Below, in pieces: positions 46,618 to 54,001 of a DNA stretch of 64,000 nt. Every line of letters starts with the position of its first letter. The stretch's first letter is position 1. The DNA is from Verrucomicrobiota bacterium (GTDB lineage: Bacteria; Verrucomicrobiota; Verrucomicrobiia; Verrucomicrobiales; Verrucomicrobiaceae). The position numbers and the translations under genes are program-made. The stretch covers positions 62,724 through 126,723 of the forward strand of contig JAFLEI010000003.1 of the NCBI GenBank assembly GCA_017301975.1. Direction: 5' to 3'. A model generated the notes under the pieces. It had not been told where the DNA came from. It did no database searches and saw only the letters and a list, made by a program, of their open reading frames with translations.

Positions 46618-46692
46618 CGGTCCAAAGCTTAGACAGCGAAGCAGCCGGCTTTTAACCGGCATAGCAGGGTGCATGTCCCTGTGGACCGACCA
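46618..46692 (+). tRNA. tRNA-Lys(TTT)
   Basis: Acceptor CGGTCCA/TGGACCG, A73, CCA. Anticodon TTT at 46651-46653, stem GCCGG/CCGGC. D-stem GCTT/AAGC, D-loop AGACAGCG with A18 G19 and G21. A at position 8. T-stem CAGGG/CCCTG, T-loop TGCATGT, G55. Last of the array, 36 bases before the RlaP gene. Confidence 0.88.
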
Positions 46693-46728
46693 TTTTTTAA
46701 CCCGCCATCCCCTAGAAAGAAAACTCCC

Positions 46729-47505
46729 ATGAAAACCAATGATGTGTCCCAACGTGTGCGCGGTGCGCTTACCCGTCTCGAAGCCGAGCAGGACGTCCGT
46801 GTGCTTTATGCCTGCGAAAGCGGCAGCAGGGCCTGGGGTTTTGCCTCGCAGGACAGCGACTACGATGTGCGCTTTCTGTACGTGCACCGTCGTGAATGGT
46901 ATCTCTCCATCGAGAGCCGGCGCGATGTGATCGAGGAACCGCTGACGGACGAGCTCGATGTCAGCGGCTGGGAATTGCGCAAGGCGCTGCGCCTGCTGCG
47001 GAAGAGCAATCCGCCGCTCCTTGAATGGATGAAGTCGCCGGTGGTTTACCACCATGATCCGGACTTCACCCGTGAGTTCGAGGAGCTGGCCGGGATGTTT
47101 TATTCGCCACGCCGCTGCTTTGCGCACTACCTGCACATGGCATCCGGCAACTGGAAGAGCTATCTGGAGGGCAGGGATCAGGTGAGCCTGAAAAAGTACC
47201 TCTATGTCTTCCGGCCGCTGCTGGCCTGCCGCTGGATCGAGCGTTCTCTGGGCCAGGTGCCCATGCTCTTTCAGGAACTGGTGGATGCCGTGCTCGATGA
47301 GCACGAAGTCCGCGCTGCTCTGGAGGCTCTTGTAGCCCGCAAGCGTTCAGGGAATGAGCTCAGCAAATCCGCTCCGGATGAAACGCTCTCGCGCTTCATC
47401 GTCACGGAACTGCAGCGGCTCAAGGCGCTGAACGATCCAGAGGACTCCATGGGTGACCTGGATGAACTGGATCTGTTCTTCCGGCGCTATGCTCTGCGGA
47501 ACTGA
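46729..47505 (+). CDS. RlaP-type nucleotidyltransferase (RNA-ligase-associated pol-beta family)
   Basis: A 258-residue protein matching the pol-beta-fold nucleotidyltransferases formerly COG3541 and later called RlaP, which are encoded next to RNA ligases in RNA-repair loci. The nucleotidyltransferase signature GSRAWGFASQDSDYDVRFLYV (about residues 28-48) contains the GS and the Asp-x-Asp metal ligands; LDVSGWELRKALRLLRKSN and YLHMASGNWKSYLEG follow as in the family. The start is ATG 46729. It lies 36 bases after the last tRNA and before rtcB, with a terminator between, so it could be co-transcribed with the array. Inferred role: end-healing or nucleotide addition on broken RNA. Confidence 0.85.
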   Translation: MKTNDVSQRVRGALTRLEAEQDVRVLYACESGSRAWGFASQDSDYDVRFLYVHRREWYLSIESRRDVIEEPLTDELDVSGWELRKALRLLRKSNPPLLEWMKSPVVYHHDPDFTREFEELAGMFYSPRRCFAHYLHMASGNWKSYLEGRDQVSLKKYLYVFRPLLACRWIERSLGQVPMLFQELVDAVLDEHEVRAALEALVARKRSGNELSKSAPDETLSRFIVTELQRLKALNDPEDSMGDLDELDLFFRRYALRN

Positions 47506-47529
47506 GATCTCAACCAATCAACCAACCAC

Positions 47530-47572
47530 GGCGGCCTGGAGGGGCTGAACACCTTCCAGGCCGCCATTTTTT
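47530..47572 (+). terminator. Rho-independent terminator after the RlaP gene
   Basis: GGCGGCCTGGA/TCCAGGCCGCC (47530-47540, 47555-47565) is an 11-bp stem followed by ATTTTTT. It separates the tRNA-RlaP unit from rtcB. Confidence 0.85.
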
Positions 47573-47637
47573 GCCAAGAACGAACACCGCTGTCGGGAGG
47601 GCCGTGCCCGCATTTCAGCATCTCATTCTATATCATC

Positions 47638-49056
47638 ATGCAAACTCAAGAACTCACACGCCTTGGCGTAAGCCAGGGCGCAGCGCTCAAGTCTGGCATG
47701 GAATTCATAGCGAATTTCATCTCCCAAGGCGGTGAGTCCGCGCGCCTGGAGGAAGAACTTGCCGCCATTATTTCCAAGCCGGAATCATTCCTCGGCGATC
47801 CTTTGCGGGAGGCCTTCGCTCGTGATCTCTATGCGCCTGCCTACAAGCAGCGCGATCAAATTGCGCCCTGGCATCAATGGGGTGTCGGACTCGATGCGAG
47901 CGCGGTGCAGCAACTGGCGAACGCCTGTGGGCTGCCCGTCGCAGTGGCGGGAGCACTCATGCCGGATGCTCATTCAGGCTACGGCCTGCCGATTGGTGGC
48001 GTGCTGGCGACGGAGGACTGTGTGATTCCTTATGCCGTCGGTGTGGACATCGCGTGCCGCATGCGCCTCACGGTCTATGATCGCAAGGCCAGCACTATCG
48101 CGGGGCAGAAGGACCGGCTGGCGAACATCATCGAAAGCGAAACCCGCTTTGGCATGGGCTGTGAATTCAAGCAGCGCCGCCAGCACGATGTGATGGACGA
48201 GGACTGGAGCGTGTCTCCGATCACACGCCGTCACAAAGACAAGGCGTGGGCGCAGCTTGGCACCAGCGGCTCGGGAAATCATTTTGTGGAGTTTGGTGCG
48301 TTCACCGTGTCGGCAGATGATGCCGTCGCGTTGAAGGAGTCCGGCTTCGACATCAAGCCGGGCGAGTACATCGCGCTGCTCTCCCACAGCGGTTCACGCG
48401 GTGTGGGCGCGCAGGTATGCCAGCACTACAGCCGCATCGCCATGGATCGACGCTATGATTTGCCGAACGAGATGCAGCATCTCGCGTGGCTCACCTTTGA
48501 GGAAGAGGCCGGTCAGGAATACTGGGCGGCCATGAACCTCATGGGCCGCTACGCGGAGGCCAATCATGCGCTCATTCACAGGCATATCGCGAAGAAGGTG
48601 GGTGCTCATGTCATGCTCGACATCGAGAACCATCACAACTTTGCATGGAAGGAAACGCATGTGGTGAACGGCGAATCGCGCGAAGTCATCGTGCACCGCA
48701 AAGGTGCCACACCTGCGGGCGCAGGTGTGCTGGGTGTGATCCCGGGCTCGATGGCGACGCCGGGTTTTGTGGTGCGAGGGAAGGGGAACGCCGAGTCGCT
48801 CCACAGCGCCTCTCACGGCGCAGGTCGGGTGATGAGCCGCAGCCAGGCGCTGCAGAGCTTTGCCTGGGGAAACGTGAAGAGGCAGCTCGCCGCCGCTGGT
48901 GTTGAGCTGCTCAGCGCCGGTCTTGATGAAGTGCCGGGTGTTTACAAGGACATCCACAGCGTCATGGCCGCGCAGACAGATCTTGTCGAAGTGCTCGGCA
49001 AGTTTGAGCCGCGCATCGTCAAGATGTGTCCGGCTGGAGAGAAAGCAGAAGATTGA
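47638..49056 (+). CDS. rtcB: RNA-splicing ligase RtcB
   Basis: A 472-residue GTP- and Mn2+-dependent ligase joining 2',3'-cyclic-phosphate or 3'-phosphate RNA ends to 5'-OH ends. Mn-binding residues are visible: MPDAHSGYGLPIGGV (Asp, His), GVDIACRMR (Cys), GTSGSGNHFVE and LLSHSGSRGVG (His). Guanylate-binding and the guanylylated His lie in HSASHGAGRVMSRSQA; NHHNFAWKE is also typical. All catalytic positions are present. Length is close to the usual 400-480. Start ATG 47638. No archease gene accompanies it. An HNH gene follows after 3 bases, implying one operon. Confidence 0.95.
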   Translation: MQTQELTRLGVSQGAALKSGMEFIANFISQGGESARLEEELAAIISKPESFLGDPLREAFARDLYAPAYKQRDQIAPWHQWGVGLDASAVQQLANACGLPVAVAGALMPDAHSGYGLPIGGVLATEDCVIPYAVGVDIACRMRLTVYDRKASTIAGQKDRLANIIESETRFGMGCEFKQRRQHDVMDEDWSVSPITRRHKDKAWAQLGTSGSGNHFVEFGAFTVSADDAVALKESGFDIKPGEYIALLSHSGSRGVGAQVCQHYSRIAMDRRYDLPNEMQHLAWLTFEEEAGQEYWAAMNLMGRYAEANHALIHRHIAKKVGAHVMLDIENHHNFAWKETHVVNGESREVIVHRKGATPAGAGVLGVIPGSMATPGFVVRGKGNAESLHSASHGAGRVMSRSQALQSFAWGNVKRQLAAAGVELLSAGLDEVPGVYKDIHSVMAAQTDLVEVLGKFEPRIVKMCPAGEKAED

Positions 49057-49059
49057 AAA

Positions 49060-49662
49060 ATGAAGTTCAAGAAAGGTATGAAAGACCTCCTCACTAAATC
49101 CACCGTTCTGGTGCTCAACCGCAACTGGCAGGCCATCGCCGTGAAAACGCCGCTGGAGGCCTTCAGCATGATCGCCACAGGCGCGGCCACAGCGCTCGAC
49201 ATCGAAACGGATGGAAACATCCGCCCGGTGACATGGAAGGAATGGCTGGGCCTTCCAGTACGTGAAGGCGACAACACCATCGGCACCGTGAACGGTCCGG
49301 TGCGCGTGCCTTCCGTGCTGGTGCTTGCCCGTTATGACAGAGTGCCGAAGAAACGGCCCAAGTTCGGCGTGCGCGGCATCTGGGAGCGCGATGGCGGCCT
49401 GTGCCAGTACACCGGTCGCAAACTGCGCCCTCACGAAGGGAACATCGACCACGTGGTGCCGCTGTCCCGTGGCGGGCCCACCTCCTGGGAAAACTGTGTT
49501 CTTGCCGACAAGCGCGTCAACAGTCGGAAAGGCAGCAAATTGCCTGAAGAGGCCGGCCTGAAGCTGCTGCGAAGCCCCGTCCAACCACGCGAACTGCCCG
49601 TGACCCTCCTGATTCACAACACGCATCAGGTGCGGGATTGGGAGATGTTTCTGGCCAAATGA
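49060..49662 (+). CDS. HNH endonuclease-like protein 1
   Basis: A 200-residue protein. The N-terminal half (STVLVLNRNWQAIAVKTPLE) is shared with a family of PVC and other HNH proteins; the HNH module is at about 125-170 with DGGLCQYTGRKL (one metal Cys), HEGNIDHVVPLSRGG containing the catalytic DH, SWENCVLADKRVN with N and C, the last Cys of the zinc pair. It follows rtcB by three bases, so it should be translated from the same message. Whether it cuts DNA or RNA is unknown; in this setting an RNA substrate is a possibility. An ATG at 49078 could be an alternative start. Confidence 0.82.
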   Translation: MKFKKGMKDLLTKSTVLVLNRNWQAIAVKTPLEAFSMIATGAATALDIETDGNIRPVTWKEWLGLPVREGDNTIGTVNGPVRVPSVLVLARYDRVPKKRPKFGVRGIWERDGGLCQYTGRKLRPHEGNIDHVVPLSRGGPTSWENCVLADKRVNSRKGSKLPEEAGLKLLRSPVQPRELPVTLLIHNTHQVRDWEMFLAK

Positions 49663-49666
49663 CCTA

Positions 49667-49690
49667 TGCCGCCGGGGCGCCCCGGCGGCA
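49667..49690 (+). terminator. Perfect palindrome after the first HNH gene
   Basis: A 24-base perfect palindrome (TGCCGCCGGGGC and its complement) followed by TTTGGG; terminator-like for the rtcB-HNH unit. A second hairpin TCTTGGC/GCCAAGA follows at 49719-49744. Confidence 0.6.
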
Positions 49691-49830
49691 TTTGGGCTGT
49701 TTTGCGGCGGAGAAACGATCTTGGCACTTGGCAAACGGCCAAGACTCGCCAGCATAGGGGTCCAACATCAAGGAACGATCACCGCGAGTGTGAGTTCCTT
49801 CGTGCCGAAATTCCAACTTAGGAGCTGTGC

Positions 49831-50436
49831 ATGAATGAAACGTTGACCAAAACGACCGTACTGGTGCTGAATCGGCACTGGCAGGCCATCGACTCTAAAA
49901 CGCCCGTGGAGTCCTTTAGCATGATGGCGGCGGGCAATGCGACCGCGCTGGACATCCAAGCTGCGGGGGACATGCGACCTGTGACCTGGGAGGACTGGCT
50001 GAAGCTGGAGGTTCGCGAAGGCGACAACAGCATTGGCACCGTGCACGGCCCTGTTCGAGTTCCCTCAGTGCTGGTGCTGGCCCGCTTTGACAAGGTGCCC
50101 AAACGACGGCCCAAATTTTGCGCGAAGGCGATCTGGGAGCGTGATGGTGGGATGTGCCAGTACACGGGCCGCAAGCTGCGACCGCATGAGGGCAACATCG
50201 ACCACATCGTTCCGGTCTCCCGTGGTGGCGCGAGCAACTGGGAAAACTGCGTGCTGGCAGACCGCCGGGTGAACAGCCGCAAGGGGAACAAACTGCCGGA
50301 GGAGGCGGGGCTGAAGCTCCTGCGGCGTCCCGTAGTGCCACGCGAGATCCCGGTGACGCATCTCATCAAAAACCACCACCGCGTGCGCGACTGGGAGATG
50401 TTTCTCGCGGGCGGAACGGGAGTGTTTGAAGTTTGA
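49831..50436 (+). CDS. HNH endonuclease-like protein 2, paralogue of the preceding one
   Basis: A 201-residue protein clearly duplicated from the gene at 49060: shared segments include TTVLVLNRHWQAIDSKTP, GPVRVPSVLVLARFDKVPK, CQYTGRKLRPHEGNIDH and RVNSRKGNKLPEEAGLKLL. HNH residues are kept (DHIVPVSRGG, WENCVLADRR). A 168-base gap with hairpins (49719-49744 and 49774-49802) separates the two copies, so the second may have its own promoter. Retention of both copies suggests diverged targets. A 12-bp hairpin terminator follows at 50449-50487. Confidence 0.82.
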   Translation: MNETLTKTTVLVLNRHWQAIDSKTPVESFSMMAAGNATALDIQAAGDMRPVTWEDWLKLEVREGDNSIGTVHGPVRVPSVLVLARFDKVPKRRPKFCAKAIWERDGGMCQYTGRKLRPHEGNIDHIVPVSRGGASNWENCVLADRRVNSRKGNKLPEEAGLKLLRRPVVPREIPVTHLIKNHHRVRDWEMFLAGGTGVFEV

Positions 50437-50448
50437 GCTGAACAGGCG

Positions 50449-50487
50449 AAAGGGCAGGAGCAGCTCTGAGAGCGACTCCTGCCCTTT
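50449..50487. terminator. Bidirectional terminator between HNH 2 and the sugar isomerase
   Basis: AAAGGGCAGGAG (50449-50460) pairs with CTCCTGCCCTTT (50476-50487), 12 perfect pairs with inner GCTC/GAGC. Located between convergent genes, with T or A ends suiting both strands. Confidence 0.8.
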
Positions 50488-50516
50488 GACAGATTCTTGA
50501 ATTTCCGAGCTCTAAC

Positions 50517-51434
50517 TTAACCCAGCTTTGCGCCGAGTTTCTTCAACATCGTCTCCAGCATGCGGCCGTATTTGATGTAGCTGTCGTATTGCTCCTTGGC
50601 CTTCTGCTCAGGAGAAAGGTCATCCGCTGCACCTGCGCCGTGGAAGACGACGGCGACATGAGGCTCGATGCTGATGTAGCCTTCGTAGCCGGTCTCAATG
50701 AGATCCTTCATGATGCGCTCGGTCTGGCCTTCGCCTTCGCCGGGGAAGGTGTAAACGGCGTCGTTCTTGGTCTTGTCCCAGATGCCGTCTTTGACGTGAA
50801 CATGGGCCATGAAGGGCTTCACGGCCTGGTACATTTCCCACGCGTCCTGCTTGTGGCCGGGTTTGTCGCGGTCGTCGATGAAGACGGGGTTGCCGGTGTC
50901 AAAGACCCACTTCATGCCGGGAACGGCCTCGGCCATGCGCTTTACGTAGGTGGGGCTCATACCGCCCCAGTTCATGCAGTTTTCATGGACGACGGTGAGG
51001 CCGGCGTCAGCGAAGCGCTTGTTCACTTCCGTCATGCGCTTGATACGCTCCGGAGCGAACTGCTCCTCCAGGTCCTTGCCGCCTTCGTCTTTGCAGACGG
51101 CGTAGCTCATGACGCGGATCAGCTTGGCACCGAGGCGCTGCATGCGCGGGATGGCGCGGCTGATTTCGGCCTCGGTGATGCTGAAGTCGTCGGTGATTTT
51201 CTTGGCCCAGTTGCCGATGAGGGAGCCGAAGCCGCTGATGTGCATGTTTTTTTCCGCGAGACGTGCGACGACCTTGTCGAAGACGGCGTCGGGGATTTCA
51301 TGCAGGTTACCCTTTACGCCGTCGAATTCGACGGCACGTGACTCGATGCTGTCCCAGCCGAGTTCCTGGTGGGCCTGGATTTGCACATCCAAGGATGCGC
51401 CTGCTTCATCTGCGATGCCGGTGAGTTTGATCAT
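50517..51434 (-). CDS. Sugar-phosphate isomerase/epimerase family TIM barrel
   Basis: A 305-residue (beta/alpha)8 protein of the xylose-isomerase-like superfamily (AP_endonuc_2). Metal-site segments: LTVVHENCMNW (Glu), MKWVFDTGNPVF (Asp), PFMAHVHVKDGIWD (His) and GYISIEPHVAV (Glu). Substrate unknown; hydroxypyruvate isomerase- or inosose-isomerase-like enzymes are possible. The ATG at 51434 (MIKLTGIADEA) was chosen over an upstream start at 51491 with non-homologous residues. The divergent gap 51435-51605 shows no clear promoter. Confidence 0.85.
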   Translation of the reverse strand: MIKLTGIADEAGASLDVQIQAHQELGWDSIESRAVEFDGVKGNLHEIPDAVFDKVVARLAEKNMHISGFGSLIGNWAKKITDDFSITEAEISRAIPRMQRLGAKLIRVMSYAVCKDEGGKDLEEQFAPERIKRMTEVNKRFADAGLTVVHENCMNWGGMSPTYVKRMAEAVPGMKWVFDTGNPVFIDDRDKPGHKQDAWEMYQAVKPFMAHVHVKDGIWDKTKNDAVYTFPGEGEGQTERIMKDLIETGYEGYISIEPHVAVVFHGAGAADDLSPEQKAKEQYDSYIKYGRMLETMLKKLGAKLG

Positions 51435-51605
51435 GGTCGGGGAAGGGAATTTGGGTGGGGAGATTGATGGATGCAGAGCGCTGGAGCGCAAGGTTCGGCT
51501 TTGACAAAATGACCGGCTGCTGAGTGGAAGTGGGTTCAGCCGCTATTCTCGAAAGCGGAGGAGTCTTTTCTTGAACTTGCGTAGTGGGAGCGTCATACCT
51601 GAAAA

Positions 51606-53000
51606 ATGGCCGACCCAATCTCTGGCTCTGAACATTCCATTGCCAACAGCGTTACCGGTCAGCACTCCGGACTGACGATTCTTGGTGGCGGTCCTGCGGG
51701 ACTGGCCGTGGGGCATTTTGCGCGCAAAGCAGGGCTCGAATTTCAACTCCTGGAGGCTTCCCCCCGTTTTGGCGGCAATGCGACAACCTTTGTGGAAAAC
51801 GGGTTTCGTTTTGATTCAGGCGCGCACCGTCTGCATGACCGGGACAAGGCCATGACGCAGGTAGTTAAAGAGCTGCTGGGGGATGATTTGCTGGAATGCA
51901 ACATTCCGAGCCAGATTTATCACCATGGAAGCTTTGTCGATTTTCCGCTGTCGCCGTTGAACCTGATTCGTGCTCTGGGCGTGCCTTCCAGCGTCCGGGC
52001 ATTGGGTTCTTTTATCTCCGCGAGGATGTCGCGACGCGGCGCATCGCATTCGTTCGAGGCGCAGGCGATCCGGGCCTACGGCCGTGATATTGCGGATCGT
52101 TTTCTGCTGCGTTACTCGGCCAAACTGTGGGGGCTGCCCTGTTCGCAGCTTTGTCCTTCCGTTTCAGGCAAGCGTCTGCAGGGCCTGGATTTGCGTACGT
52201 TTCTGCTGGAGGCGTTTCGTGGCCGGAGCGCCAAATCTGCGCACCTCGACGGCCATTTCTATTATCCTCGGCATGGCTTCGGCATGATTACGGAAGGGCT
52301 GGCCGCCTCCTGCGGGAGGGAGCGCCTGCGTGCCAACGCGCGCATCACCGGCATGCAGCATGATGGCCGGCGCATTCTCTCGCTGCAAATCAATGGGGAA
52401 GAAACCGTCCCGGTGGAGCGGATCATCAGCACCCTGCCGCTGCCGTTGATGGCCAGTCTGCTTGCTTCAGGGCTGCCAGACTCAGTCGCGCAGGACGTCG
52501 GAGGTCTGAAGTTTCGCAATGTCGTGCTGGTGGCCTTGTATTTGAACAGGGCTTCCGTCACGAAGGTGGGGTCGGTGTATTTCTCCGATCCAGATTTCCC
52601 CATGACTCGCGTCTATGAACCCCGGAACCGGAGTGCTGCCATGGCACCTGCCGGGCAGACGATGCTGGCGGTCGAAATTCCGTGCAATGCGGCCGATGGA
52701 GTGTGGCGGCAGGATGAGGCGGAACTGGTCCGCATGGTGGCGGACAAGCTCAAAGTCTGCGGGTGGTTTCGCGAGGACGAAGTGCTGGGGGGCTGCGTGA
52801 AGCGTCTGCCCGCCGCCTATCCGGTTCTCGAAGAAGGCATCCGGGGGCGGGTACAACGGATTATGGATGCGCTTTCCCGGTTTGAAAATCTCACCATCCT
52901 GGGCCGCAACGGAGAATTCCGCTACACCCACACGCATGACATGCTGCGTGCAGGGCATGATGCCGTGGCAGCACTGGTGCAGACGCAGCAGCCGATATGA
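51606..53000 (+). CDS. FAD-dependent amine-oxidase-like oxidoreductase
   Basis: A 464-residue protein with an N-terminal FAD-binding Rossmann motif ILGGGPAGLAVG (about 26-37) and the adjacent ribose-binding LLEASPRFGGNATTF. RHGFGMITEGLAASC in the middle and the C-terminal LTILGRNGEFRYTHTHDMLRAG are typical of the protoporphyrinogen-oxidase / UDP-galactopyranose-mutase-like group; the latter type often precedes membrane glycosyltransferases. Start ATG 51606. It overlaps the membrane gene by four bases, so it belongs to a three-gene operon. Confidence 0.82.
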   Translation: MADPISGSEHSIANSVTGQHSGLTILGGGPAGLAVGHFARKAGLEFQLLEASPRFGGNATTFVENGFRFDSGAHRLHDRDKAMTQVVKELLGDDLLECNIPSQIYHHGSFVDFPLSPLNLIRALGVPSSVRALGSFISARMSRRGASHSFEAQAIRAYGRDIADRFLLRYSAKLWGLPCSQLCPSVSGKRLQGLDLRTFLLEAFRGRSAKSAHLDGHFYYPRHGFGMITEGLAASCGRERLRANARITGMQHDGRRILSLQINGEETVPVERIISTLPLPLMASLLASGLPDSVAQDVGGLKFRNVVLVALYLNRASVTKVGSVYFSDPDFPMTRVYEPRNRSAAMAPAGQTMLAVEIPCNAADGVWRQDEAELVRMVADKLKVCGWFREDEVLGGCVKRLPAAYPVLEEGIRGRVQRIMDALSRFENLTILGRNGEFRYTHTHDMLRAGHDAVAALVQTQQPI

Positions 53001-54001
53001 GGGCCGGCGCTTCTGAAGCCCGAACGACCCGGCAGGTTCGCTGGATATGGGCGATTCTGCTGGGAGGGCCTGCTGCCGTTTTACTGGGGTCGTATGTGCT
53101 GCTGGCAATACATCATGGGGTTTGGAATGTATTTCCAGTCGTGGTGCATGAGAATGGTCGTTACACGCTCACGGAAACCATTTTCTATTTCAGGCATTTC
53201 GTGCGCGAACTGCCGGTGAATACACTCATCGCCATGGGGCTGGGGATGCTGGCTGGGCTGCATTCGCCGCTGGAGCGGGCCGGCGCCGCGCAGGGGATAA
53301 GCGCATGCCGCCGTGCCGGTCTGGCCGCTCTGCTGATGGCAGCAACTGCGATCGTCATCACCTGGGGGCAATATGACCGGAACGAAGCCTGGACCGAACT
53401 CGCCCAGTATCGTACCCGGGATGAACTGGCCGAATTTGGTTCCCATTGGCGCTACCATCTCCTGCACATTGTGGACAGCTTCCTGTTTTGCCTGGGCATG
53501 CTGCTGGTGATCCGCGGACTGACGAATGCGGGTGGGTTGAATCGAAGAGCGCTGGGCTGGCTGGCGGTCCTGGGGGTGGCTTTTGTCATGATCACTCTGG
53601 GATTTGGATCGCCGCTCAGGGGGCTGACAGATCCGCTTTACCTCGCGCATCAGGCACGCGAAATCGAGACTCACCGGATATTGACGCTCTGTCCGGCGAT
53701 GGCCTGCTTGTTGTTGATTGATCTGCGCCTTGCCGCTTCATCCAAGTTGTCAGTGGTCAATCGGAGGATGATCTGGCTGGGGGTGGGCTGGATTGTCCTG
53801 GCCACGCTGATCCCGCTTTGGATTATCTGGCGGCTGAGAGAGGTGAACATCGGCTCCCTGGCGCAGCGGCAGACAGGTCTATGGCAGATTGCAGCAGCGC
53901 ACCATTTTGAACATCTGCTGGATTCTGTTTATGTGACTTTGTTGTCGGTATGGGCCTATCTGGCCGTGATGCGCAGGCGCACATCTGCCAATTCACCATG
54001 A
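52997..54001 (+). CDS. Polytopic membrane protein of unknown function
   Basis: A 334-residue protein with about eight hydrophobic helices (for example AILLGGPAAVLLGSYVLLAI, AGLAALLMAATAIVITWG and LALALLMIWL-like segments); no signature motif I recognise. Overlaps both neighbours by ATGA, so expression is tightly coupled to the FAD oxidoreductase and the GT87-like protein. A role in the same lipid-linked sugar pathway is inferred from position only. Confidence 0.6.
   Translation: MRAGASEARTTRQVRWIWAILLGGPAAVLLGSYVLLAIHHGVWNVFPVVVHENGRYTLTETIFYFRHFVRELPVNTLIAMGLGMLAGLHSPLERAGAAQGISACRRAGLAALLMAATAIVITWGQYDRNEAWTELAQYRTRDELAEFGSHWRYHLLHIVDSFLFCLGMLLVIRGLTNAGGLNRRALGWLAVLGVAFVMITLGFGSPLRGLTDPLYLAHQAREIETHRILTLCPAMACLLLIDLRLAASSKLSVVNRRMIWLGVGWIVLATLIPLWIIWRLREVNIGSLAQRQTGLWQIAAAHHFEHLLDSVYVTLLSVWAYLAVMRRRTSANSP

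Larger units (their letters stand above)
43010..46692 (+). other. Array of 26 tRNA genes with altered elbows
   Basis: 26 plus-strand tRNA genes, nine at 43010-43975 and seventeen at 45256-46692, separated by an inverted MFS gene. Spacers are 5-17 nt and most contain TTTCA straight after the CCA end. All amino acids but valine are covered. In 25 the T-loop has G55 (consensus NGCRNNN) instead of U55, and most alignable D-loops read AG before Y-A instead of G18G19; only tRNA-Glu has GG with TTCAAAT. CCA is encoded in 23. Three tRNAs have T-loop insertions. Many lack U8. Tight spacing implies one long precursor. Confidence 0.9.

Noticed and set aside
43010..46692. CRISPR array
   Set aside because: The regular 83-nt period comes from tRNA genes; units are not identical repeats and each folds as a cloverleaf.
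46489..47304. 271-aa minus-strand ORF across the last tRNAs and the RlaP gene
   Set aside because: Overlaps three tRNAs and antisense RlaP; no similarity.
48394..49755. 453-aa minus-strand ORF opposite rtcB and HNH 1
   Set aside because: Shadow of two well supported genes.
42103..50436. Prophage or integr ative element boundaries
   Set aside because: No integrase, recombinase, phage structural gene or att-like direct repeat was recognised, although tRNA arrays in other bacteria can be on mobile elements.
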